Position numbers and translations under genes: made by a program
The notes under the pieces: generated by a model
Told to the model about the DNA's origin: nothing
What the model saw: only the letters and a program-made list of their open reading frames with translations
Database searches by the model: none
Shown here: piece by piece, positions 52,154 to 60,588 of the stretch
Layout: every line of letters starts with the position of its first letter
Numbering within the stretch: the first letter of the stretch is position 1
From: CAYFNF01 sp964344485
GTDB lineage: Bacteria > Patescibacteriota > Patescibacteriia > UBA9570 > XYC2-FULL-38-9
Length of the DNA: 64,000 nucleotides
Assembly (NCBI GenBank): GCA_964344485.1
Contig: CAYFNF010000006.1
Location: forward strand, 34,574-98,573
Direction: 5' to 3'

Positions 52154-53110
52154 CTACATTGGAGGGCCAAGCTTCTTGAGTTCCTGACTTTTGTAATACA
52201 TTAGGTAGCTCTGGTCCGGAAGTTGAATGATAGATGGATCACAGATAATGGTATCCCCTATCCCTTGTGAGATCACTTGTCGTTCAACATCGCCAAACTC
52301 ACTGGTGTCAGCTCCTGTTGCGCGTGATATACCGTTGTCACAGAAATGCGTATAGTACTGATCGTTGATCTGTATCGTGTCAGATACTCCTCCGCCCTGC
52401 CATCTAAATGACGCATCTTCAGTGAATGTCTCTCCATTATCGTCTGAAACTAACAGACGCATCCCTCTTTCTGATGTTAACAACATGCGCAGATCGTTCT
52501 CAGTAAAAAACACATCCGGATCAGTGGTCATTTCATCAAATGAATACAACTCCTGTACATTATCAAACATCACTCCATCCTCAGAGCTTGCTGAATATAT
52601 AGTAAATCTGTTTGTTTGGATGAGTCTAGAGAAATTCCCTAAGTAGAACAGATGAATCTTCCCGTCAATGAGAATTGGATGCGGATCAACTGGGTCATAA
52701 TGCGGCACTCCCTTGATCTCGACGCGTTTACTGGTGTATGTCTCTCCAAAGTCTTCACTAATAGCAACCGTAATCTGATCCTCCTCATTGCCTGCATCTA
52801 CCATATACACATAGATCACCTCATCTTTAATGATAGCACCAGGAACAGAAGAATGATCAAATGCCTGTTCACCAGACTTGGTCCATGTCAGCCCGTCTGG
52901 TGAGGTAGCTGTATAGATCTGCTGATAATACGGACCGTTCGGATCATCACGACTGGATGTGATGGGTTTAAATACTGCGTCTTCTTGGCGTACCAAAGAG
53001 AGTATAATCAATAACAGTGTGATAACTATTACTAGTAACGCTGCATTTACTACTAACGATAAGACTGCAAGCCAAAAACACCCGTTATTTCGACATGTTA
53101 ATTTTGACAT
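52154..53110 (-). CDS. Membrane-anchored sialidase-like beta-propeller protein
   Basis: 318 aa. A hydrophobic segment at about 12-42 anchors the protein; the rest faces outward. It has repeated Asp-box-like turns: SPDGLTWTKSG, SEDFGETYTSK, SSEDGVMFDN and SDDNGETFTED, with PVDPHPILIDGKIHLFYLG and ICDPSIIQLPDQSYLMYYKS resembling five-bladed GH43/GH32/sialidase propellers. A glycosidase or glycan-binding role is plausible; catalytic residues cannot be assigned. Monocistronic as far as visible. Confidence 0.72.
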   Translation of the reverse strand: MSKLTCRNNGCFWLAVLSLVVNAALLVIVITLLLIILSLVRQEDAVFKPITSSRDDPNGPYYQQIYTATSPDGLTWTKSGEQAFDHSSVPGAIIKDEVIYVYMVDAGNEEDQITVAISEDFGETYTSKRVEIKGVPHYDPVDPHPILIDGKIHLFYLGNFSRLIQTNRFTIYSASSEDGVMFDNVQELYSFDEMTTDPDVFFTENDLRMLLTSERGMRLLVSDDNGETFTEDASFRWQGGGVSDTIQINDQYYTHFCDNGISRATGADTSEFGDVERQVISQGIGDTIICDPSIIQLPDQSYLMYYKSQELKKLGPPM

Positions 53111-53166
53111 AGTATTGAGGTTATAGTTATTACTTGTATTGTAGCAAAACTGCTGGTTGGCACAAA

Positions 53167-53195
53167 TAAAAAAACGGTGGTTCCTCTGTCACCGT
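53167..53195 (-). terminator. Terminator of the GC-rich 53214..54095 gene
   Basis: Minus strand: ACGGTG (53195..53190), loop, CACCGT (53179..53174), then seven T. Confidence 0.85.
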
Positions 53196-53213
53196 TGCTG
53201 ATGTACTGCTGCC

Positions 53214-54095
53214 CTAGTGCTCGGGCTCGTCGTCGCGATCGCGATCGGTACCGGGCTCACGCGGCATGTCGTACAGCACGTGGCTGCCCAGACGCAGTAC
53301 CCCCGGGTCCATGGCCTGCGCACCGAACACCACGAACGTACCTTCCTGGCCGCCCAGGTCCACGTCCATGACCGTGTCCGCTCCCAGACCCAGGACCGAG
53401 AACATCTCGTTGGCCCAGGTGCACTGCAGGCACAGCGCACGCTCGTATCGGCGCGCCAGCACCCACAGGGGGGTCTGCTCGAGCAGGAACGGGCTGCGCT
53501 CGATCGCGGCTTCCAGGTCCGTGTACGTCATGTCCACGAGTCGCTGCTCGAAGAACGACAGTAACGCGCGTCCGTCTTCCTTGGACCACACATCCGCGAT
53601 GTGCACCGCTCCACCGGACCAGACCATGATCAGGTGCCCGAGTCCGGGGTTGCTCTCGCACTGCCAGAGCTGGAGCGTCACGACCTGCATCACGCTCGGA
53701 TCGTCGAACACCGGGTGGTCCGGGTCCGAGATCCAGATCAGGCGGTGGTCCATGGGCTCACGGCGCCATGCGCGGAACTCGGCCTCGATCTTGATCGGAT
53801 CATCGCCCAGGTCGCTGCACTGGTCCTGGATCAGCTCGTGCACCACCGCGTACGGCTCCGGCGCCATGCGGCTCTGCAGGAAGTCCAGCAGCACCTGTGC
53901 GTCGCGCGTGCACGACAGCGTCGCTACCTGGATGATGCGGCCCGGCTCGCGCAGCAGCACGGTGAAGTGCAGGAAGCAGCTCGTGCACCACTCCACGTCC
54001 CAGACTCCGGTGTTCAGGGAGCTCGGCGCCAGCTCGAGCGCATCTTGCGGCAGCAGCAACACGTCCATCAGCTCAGAGAACGGTCTCTCGCTCAT
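53214..54095 (-). CDS. Unknown GC-rich protein with internal duplication and SD site
   Basis: 293 aa, not recognised. Two halves look related: LLREPGRIIQVATLSCTRDAQ..LLDFLQSRM followed by Y..VHELI, and MVWSGGAVHIADVWSKEDGR.LLSFFEQRL followed by YTDLEAAI. Cys pairs occur (CTSC, CLQC). It is the most GC-rich gene in the window, with nearly all third positions G or C. CGGAGGCGAG directly precedes the ATG, matching the 6671..7618 gene at nine of ten bases. A perfect terminator follows. No membrane segment or signal. Likely horizontally acquired. Confidence 0.75.
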   Translation of the reverse strand: MSERPFSELMDVLLLPQDALELAPSSLNTGVWDVEWCTSCFLHFTVLLREPGRIIQVATLSCTRDAQVLLDFLQSRMAPEPYAVVHELIQDQCSDLGDDPIKIEAEFRAWRREPMDHRLIWISDPDHPVFDDPSVMQVVTLQLWQCESNPGLGHLIMVWSGGAVHIADVWSKEDGRALLSFFEQRLVDMTYTDLEAAIERSPFLLEQTPLWVLARRYERALCLQCTWANEMFSVLGLGADTVMDVDLGGQEGTFVVFGAQAMDPGVLRLGSHVLYDMPREPGTDRDRDDEPEH

Positions 54096-54141
54096 CTCGC
54101 CTCCGTTTGGGGAAGTTCACTGGGGTTGACTCACGCACTAT

Positions 54142-54189
54142 GAGAAGTGCACTGTATATACGAATAATCATATACACAATGCACATCTC
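54142..54189. repeat. Long imperfect inverted repeat upstream of the GC-rich gene
   Basis: Arms 54142..54160 and 54171..54189 match at 16 of 19 positions (core GTGCActGTaTATA) around a 10-nt centre. It lies between a TATAAT (54202..54197 region) and the start codon, so it may be an operator or a leader hairpin. Confidence 0.55.
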
Positions 54190-54209
54190 GTAGCACAAAT
54201 TATACAGTA

Positions 54210-54235
54210 CAAAAACTCTATCTTTACAGATAGAG
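54210..54235 (-). terminator. Terminator after the methyltransferase gene
   Basis: Minus strand: CTCTATCT (54235..54228), loop GTAA, AGATAGAG (54223..54216), then TTTTTG. It could end the methyltransferase transcript 66 nt after its stop. A TTGACA-17-TATAGT promoter (54271..54243) lies between, so it may also act as an attenuator. Confidence 0.65.
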
Positions 54236-54300
54236 CGCACGTACTATATCTATTTCTATTTCATTTGTCAAGATTTCTACACGGGAAAACGCAAAACTGT

Positions 54301-54855
54301 CTACTTCTTTACATAAAGATAGATCTTGTTCTTTTCGTTTGGAATGGTCTTGCTCTCAAAGTGATCGCTGTCTGGTAATGAAAAACGATTACTCACAATC
54401 ACACACCCGGGTTTGCACTCTTTCTCAAATTTCCGAAGCAGCATAGGCATGAGATGTCCGATCCAAAAACCGACAATCGCATCAGCGTCTTTTACTGAGT
54501 GATTAAACATATCACCTCTCACTATCTTTGGTCTGTTATTCCAAAACAGAAACCGAAATCGTGATGCCCACACTAATTCACGACTGCGCTCAACACCAAC
54601 GAGCTTGGCTTCGGGGAATACCTTCCCTAGATACGCAAGAATAGTACCGGATCCCGATCCTAAGTCCATAATAGTATCTTTGTCTTCGAGTACTCCGGAT
54701 TCAATGATAGAATGTAGAACTGAATGGCTGGTCGGGATAAACGGTAACGGTTGTGGCCGGGCAAATACCCACTTACTCAAGTAAATTAAAATCCGTATCA
54801 ATAGGATCGTAAGAATGACTTGAAATATGATCAGCGCCCAAATAATTATACTCAT
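54301..54855 (-). CDS. Membrane-anchored SAM-dependent methyltransferase
   Basis: About 184 aa. One N-terminal membrane helix (about 3-28) followed by a class I methyltransferase fold: IMDLGSGSGTILAYLGKVFPEAKLVGVE (SAM-binding loop and acidic residue after strand 2), IVRGDMF, and a later VIVSNRF strand. This anchored plan is common in small lipid or protein methyltransferases of this lineage, but the target cannot be read from the sequence. ATG 54855 is chosen because TATACT ends 7 nt before it (leaderless); an upstream TTG would lie only 1 nt from that -10. Confidence 0.8.
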   Translation of the reverse strand: MSIIIWALIIFQVILTILLIRILIYLSKWVFARPQPLPFIPTSHSVLHSIIESGVLEDKDTIMDLGSGSGTILAYLGKVFPEAKLVGVERSRELVWASRFRFLFWNNRPKIVRGDMFNHSVKDADAIVGFWIGHLMPMLLRKFEKECKPGCVIVSNRFSLPDSDHFESKTIPNEKNKIYLYVKK

Positions 54856-54889
54856 ACGCAATAGTATAGCATATTTTCAGTGACAGTAC

Positions 54890-57166
54890 CTATTTAAACG
54901 GCTTCCATCGCAGCAGAACCTTGCCTTTTTTATTCTTGATAATAACTTTCTTGTTCTTAATCGACACTCGGAATCTCTTTGCATGAATTAATCCGTTTTT
55001 CAAGCGTACACGTTTTCGCAGAACGAAACGATTCTTCGCTGGTTTATAACTGAAGAGCTTGAAGTATAGAGTCTTTCCTTTCAATCTCTTACTTCCGCGC
55101 TTGGTAACTGTTACAATCTCCTCGGTTTTAATCTTGTTATCAAGGTTTCCTACTGCAACTTTTCTCCAGTGGACTTTCTTAGAAATTTTCTTAATACGCA
55201 ACGGCTCACCGTCAGTATCATCCTCATATACATGCATAGTAGTTCCTGGTTTTCGCTTCATAGCAAAGACATAGACATTGGATTGAACCACACCTAATCG
55301 TACTGTCACTCCACCCTTGTTGAAAGCTTGCCATGAATTCTTGACGCTTCCATCTCTACCAATGATCTCAATAACACCAGGACCGCCGGTCCTGCCTTCG
55401 ACATGACTAATATCTCCAAGAACCTCGTCTCGATCCCAGGAGTCGCCACCGCCATCTCCGTCTTCTTCAGCTTCGGTAACTGTAACAACAATCACATTAC
55501 TCTCTGCTGATGCTATTCCGTCAGTAGCGATAATCTTAATTGATTCTGATCCTGAGAATGATGCACCAGAATTAAATGTCACATCACCGTTCTCAGCAAT
55601 ATTAACTATCACATTCAAATTTCCAGTAACTGAGAATGAAAGGTCTCCTTGGTCAATATCCGCAAAATAGTCGTAGACATTAAATACTGGAACAGTGGGC
55701 TGGCCAGCGATAAACGCGACAGTCGGCATACTGCCCGTGAACGTTGGAGGTGCATTCGTATGTTCAACCGAGATATTCACGATCTGACGCTGTGTACTCT
55801 CCTCATCTTGCGCATCAAATGCTACCTGATAATCACCCTCGTCTGTATAGTCTGTTAGCCATGAAAACGTTCCTGATCCATCTTCATTGTCTGTGAAGTT
55901 GTCCGCTGGATCCATTTCAATCGTAGCAAAGGTGTCGTTATAATCTTCTGCGCTCAATGTTAAGCTAGAAGAGTCATCATCTGACGCTGCAACAGAGAAT
56001 GTAACGCTCTCGGTTTCATCGATGATTTTCTCAGAGACTGTTGTCCAATTTGGCTTATCATTTACACCAGTGATAGTGATTGCTACTTGTGCAGTCTGTG
56101 ATGTAAATACTCCATCAGTCACAGTAACCCAGTACACACAGGAGTATGTGGAGGTTGTATCTTCGAACGTGACAGTCGGTTGCAAGATAGTTGGATTATC
56201 AATGGAGCACCCACCCGCTGAATCGATGTATTCAATCCATAATGGGACTAATGCCACATCACCGTCAGGGTCTTGTGAGCCAGTTGCGTCTAATTGCACA
56301 GACCCGTCATCCTCATGTACTTGAATATTATCACCAGCGTCAGCAACTGGGGGGTCATTTACACCTGTGACAGTAAAGCCGACCTCTTCTGAATCTATTG
56401 AAGAATCTCCTTCATCAGTACATCGGAACTGCACAGAGTCCTCACCAAAGTAATCTTGATCTGGTGAGATGGTAAAGAGATTCTCATTATCAATCGTCAC
56501 TGTAGCGTTGGCTGGTTGTGTAACAACTGAATATGTACAGCTGTGATCTACATCTGGGTCAGAGAAGTAGTCATCAAGATCTGCTACATCCTCACTATCA
56601 GTATCCTCGTCAAAGTCGGCAATCGTGAGAGAGCCTGCATACTCTGGTGTATCATTGTCTGCTGCAACAGTTAATGTCATTTCATCTTGAGACTCGTTCG
56701 TTCCTTGGTCTGTGGTGGTGACTTGAATCACACATCCAAAGTTTGCCGATCTATTTTCTATAGTGACCGTTGTTGAGGCTGCGGTCGCATTATCTACAGT
56801 ACACGGACCTGACTGCACAGACCACGCATAGCTCAGAGTATCATCAGAGTCAGGGTCAGTGGAGCTGGTTGCGTCGAGTGTCGGCGTGTCGTCTTCAGTG
56901 ACGTTCTGATCAGCGCCTGCATTTGCTGTTGGGCCGTCGTTGTTAGCATCAACTGTTACAACCATATCATCTGTACTGACATTGCTTCCAAGGTCTGTGA
57001 TAGTTGCTCGCAATGTACAGGTGTATGTCTCCTTTTGATTGTCGAGTAGGACCGTTGGGGTAGCAGTGTTTTCGTTTTGTAGTGTACAGCCGTTGTCATC
57101 GTCTGTGACTTCAGACCACGCATAGCTCAGAGTATCATCAGAGTCAGGGTCAGTGGAGCTGGTTGC
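54890..57166 (-). CDS. Giant surface protein, C-terminal segment (after the assembly gap)
   Basis: Over 750 codons in one open frame from the gap edge. It comprises PKD/cadherin-like repeats of about 90 aa (NDGPTANAGADQNVTEDDTPTLD, S.DPDSDDTLSYAWS, CTV.. FGC.IQV), VTGVNDPPVADAG units and, from about 55490 down, a C-terminal region with basic character (VHWRKVAVGNLDNKIK, TKRGSKRLKGK, RVSIKNKKVIIKNKKGKVLLRWKPFK). The lysine-rich end recalls the tails of three other surface proteins here. It belongs with the 57267..60588 and 60589..64000 segments. Confidence 0.82.
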   Translation of the reverse strand, partial: ATSSTDPDSDDTLSYAWSEVTDDDNGCTLQNENTATPTVLLDNQKETYTCTLRATITDLGSNVSTDDMVVTVDANNDGPTANAGADQNVTEDDTPTLDATSSTDPDSDDTLSYAWSVQSGPCTVDNATAASTTVTIENRSANFGCVIQVTTTDQGTNESQDEMTLTVAADNDTPEYAGSLTIADFDEDTDSEDVADLDDYFSDPDVDHSCTYSVVTQPANATVTIDNENLFTISPDQDYFGEDSVQFRCTDEGDSSIDSEEVGFTVTGVNDPPVADAGDNIQVHEDDGSVQLDATGSQDPDGDVALVPLWIEYIDSAGGCSIDNPTILQPTVTFEDTTSTYSCVYWVTVTDGVFTSQTAQVAITITGVNDKPNWTTVSEKIIDETESVTFSVAASDDDSSSLTLSAEDYNDTFATIEMDPADNFTDNEDGSGTFSWLTDYTDEGDYQVAFDAQDEESTQRQIVNISVEHTNAPPTFTGSMPTVAFIAGQPTVPVFNVYDYFADIDQGDLSFSVTGNLNVIVNIAENGDVTFNSGASFSGSESIKIIATDGIASAESNVIVVTVTEAEEDGDGGGDSWDRDEVLGDISHVEGRTGGPGVIEIIGRDGSVKNSWQAFNKGGVTVRLGVVQSNVYVFAMKRKPGTTMHVYEDDTDGEPLRIKKISKKVHWRKVAVGNLDNKIKTEEIVTVTKRGSKRLKGKTLYFKLFSYKPAKNRFVLRKRVRLKNGLIHAKRFRVSIKNKKVIIKNKKGKVLLRWKPFK

Positions 57167-57266
57167 NNNNNNNNNNNNNNNNNNNNNNNNNNNNNNNNNN
57201 NNNNNNNNNNNNNNNNNNNNNNNNNNNNNNNNNNNNNNNNNNNNNNNNNNNNNNNNNNNNNNNNNN
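57167..57266. other. Assembly gap (100 N) inside tandem repeats
   Basis: The 50 nt on its left (57117..57166) repeat 56822..56874 almost exactly and the sequence on its right (57267..57318) repeats 56908..56958. By comparison with the intact copy the true missing length would be 20 nt if one unit is involved, and this restores the reading frame; the 100-N placeholder does not. Confidence 0.85.
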
Positions 57267-60200
57267 CTTCAGTGACGTTCTGATCAGCGCCTGCATTTGC
57301 TGTTGGGCCGTCGTTGTTAGCTGTAACTGTCACAGTCAACGAATCAGCAGTCAATGAATCCAATACTCCATCGTTCACTACTAAGTCAATTCGGCACGTA
57401 AAGTCTGCCATGCGGTTTTCAGGTATTACTGCTGGTGTTTGTGTATTTGCGCCGGTTAAGGAACACGGCCCTTCTCCCACTGTCCAAGAGTATGACAATG
57501 CTATACCTTCTGGATCAGTAGATGCACCACCGTCTAATACTGGAGAATCGTCTTCAGTTATACTCTCATCTGCTCCAGCATTCGCGGTTGGTCGATCGTT
57601 ATCAACGATCACAGATACAGTGACGGTATCTGCTAAAGAGACAAACTCTCCGTCTGAAACTAACAGTTGATAGGTACAGTCATAATTTGAAACTCGATTC
57701 TCTAAAGTAAGATCTGGTGTTACCGTATCTTCATCAGAGATTGAACACCCGTCCGCACTTACAGCAGACCAGGCATAAGATATCGAATCATCCACATCAG
57801 GGTCAGAAGAAGCCGAACCATCGAGCTCTGGGGTATCATCTTTAGTTACATTCTGGTCAGGGCCAGCATTCGCGGTTGGTCCATCGTTGTTTGCAGTGAC
57901 ATTCACCACTACTGTATCAGTGCTTTCATTACTTCCAGTGTCAGTGGTAGCCACTTGGAACGTACAGGAGTAATCTATAGTTCGATTTGCGAGTGTGAGA
58001 TCTGGTGTAGAGGTGCCTTCATCAGTCATGGTGCATCCTCCGGTCGGATCAATGGTTTTTTCCCAGCTGTAGGATAGGACATCATCAACATCTGGATCCG
58101 ATGAGCCTGTTCCATCAAGTGAAGGACTGTCATCTTCAGTTACATTCTGGTCAGGGCCAGCATTCGCGGTTGGCGCATCATTGTCCGCAGTAATATTAAC
58201 CGTAGCAGTATCTGGAGCAGAATCGACATTTCCGTCGTTTACTACCAACTGGACAGTACAAGAAGAGCTCGTTGTTCTATCTGCGAACGTCAGAGAAGGA
58301 CTTGCGACGTTATCTGCAGATAGCTCACAAACAGTATTTGGATTGCTGGTGAATGTCCATAAATACGTAATGCTATCCCCAGCATCAATATCATTCGATC
58401 CAGTGCCGTCGAGTGATGGCGAGTCAGTCTCTGTGGTATTTATATCTGACCCTGCGTTTGCAACTGGCGCATCGTTTTCAGGCGTCACAGTTAAGTCAAT
58501 CAAGCCGGATTCAGCGTATTCAGCAGAACCATCAGTACATCGGAATTTCACTTGCTGTGTTCCATTGAAATCCCCGTCCGGCGTAAAGGAAACAACGTTA
58601 GTACTTGGATTAATTGTCACAGTAATATCCGCTGGATCTGTTGGCACTGTATACGTGCAGTCTTCCCCGTCCACATCATTAAAATACGTATCTAAATCAA
58701 ATGCATCTGACTTGGTGGTGTCCTCAGCCCAGGAATCAACTGAAATTGTTCCGCTATACGTTGGCGCATCGTTCTGTGCTACGACGTTCAATGTAAATAT
58801 ATTCGTATCCACGGTCTCACCGCTGGTATCAGTTGCACGCAGCTGAATCGTATCACTTCCATTCGCATCATCCTCTAACGTCACCCCAAATACATTATTA
58901 CCATCAATTGCTGGGGTTCCTAAGCTACCATTCAACCCATCAAGGTAGGACCAACTTAATGAGTCGTATGGATCAGTAATGTATGTGTCTAAGTCGAACA
59001 ACGCTGCATTGTCCACGTCCTCAGTCATATTCTGCGTCGGAATGTCTCCTGCTTTCACCGGCTCTTTATTAAAATCAACGGTTACAGAGTCTATCTCGAC
59101 TTTCTCCGTACCATCAGACTCGAGAATCGCACGATATGCAAATGTTCCTGTACCGATAACATCATCAAACGTCGGTAAGAAGTTGTTTACAGCAGCGCTA
59201 GTATTCCTGTGTGAATCATAATTAGACTCTGCAGTCCAGGTAGATCCGTTATGATAGTAAAAATTGGTTCCACCATCGTTTGAAATTTGATAGAACACCG
59301 AACCTTGGTTCTGTCCACTCAATACCTCTTCAAATGCTTGAATAGTGGTATACTCTGGCTTAACGGTATCAGGTACAACCGTTAAAGAAGCGTACGGTGC
59401 AGGTTGCCTTTCCATTGATGTAAACACTGTCGGTTCTGGTGATGTGTACGAACGATGAGCGTAATGCGCACTTACTTCATCCGCGCTTAATGCGCGAGTA
59501 TAGACACGCGCTTCATCTAAATCACCCAACCATGTCTCACCGTTAGATCTTCGACCGAGCCAAATATTTCCAGTGGAGCTTGGTGAGTAATTCTGTTGAT
59601 TTCCTGTATACACCAGGGAACCGTCAATATAGATGTGCATTGCGTTCTCCTCACTCTTATCATGTGTTAAGACAATATGATGCCATGCTCCTTGAGAGTA
59701 TGAACTGATATTCTGAACTGAAGATGGATTAAAGCCTGCAATATTATAATGCAGCTTATTTGTACCGCTCTGTTTTCCAAATACGAAGATACTACTCGTG
59801 CTCTCACCAAATAACCAACCCCAACCAGATCCTGAATTATCTATTTTCGCCCAAGTCTCAAGTGTAAAATCATTATTTAATGTAGAATTAATCTGAATAC
59901 TGGTGTTAATAGAATCCGGGTTGCCACCGTCTAATGTAATAGAATCACCAGAGCCTGCACAACAATCTGATCCAGTCCATGTAGCATCTCCTGATAGTGT
60001 TCCATGATTACTGTTACCAGAAGAGTCTGAAACTTGGGAGCCACTTCCATCATCCATCTGCCACTGCGCAATCATATTCGCGCCATCAGAGTAATCATTT
60101 ACATACACACTACTCTGATCTGACGCTGAAGCAGCGCCTGCATTTCCATAGTACATATAGAATGTCGTACTACTGGACGCTGGAATCGTTGGTATCTCTA

Positions 60201-60588
60201 CCCAGAACTCAGCACGCTCTCCATCTGTTTTTGATGCTCGATAGTGATCCAGCTGCGTCTCTCTGTCAGATGCAATAAACCGAATGTCATCAAAGTCATT
60301 CTGCATGTCAGAATCATAGAGTATATCAATGACCTGAACGTAGTTCGTTAACTCTGACGCGGTGTTATTATTAATGGTCATCTCAGTATAGTATGCATAT
60401 CCTGACATTCCTGGCGAGTAATAGGTAGTATCACCAACAGTAGTTAAGTCTTCAGTAATACCTACAGAAGATGATGGCACTGTGGATGCATACGGACGAA
60501 CACGGATATTATCTACATAGAAATCATATCCACCATGCACCACGAACCGGTTAAACGATGAGTACTGAGTATTTGCGTTAGAAGAAGT
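57267..60588 (-). CDS. Giant surface protein, middle segment
   Basis: Starts right after the TAA at 60589..60591 in the same frame as the upstream segment. It contains the end of a carbohydrate-binding region, a DUF2341 domain (NNNTASELTNYVQVIDILY..DMQNDFDDIRFI), a LamG/concanavalin-like domain (GDSITLDGGNPDSI, FTLETWAKIDN, GAWHHIVLTHD, GDLDEARVYTRALSADEV), and tandem repeats of NDAPTANAGPDQNVTEDDSP.LDG type. Extracellular adhesion is the likely role. It runs into the gap and continues as the 54890..57166 segment. Confidence 0.82.

Noticed and set aside
57127..57266. Frameshift in the giant surface protein
   Set aside because: It arises only from the arbitrary 100-N placeholder; the repeat copy predicts an in-frame 20-nt gap.
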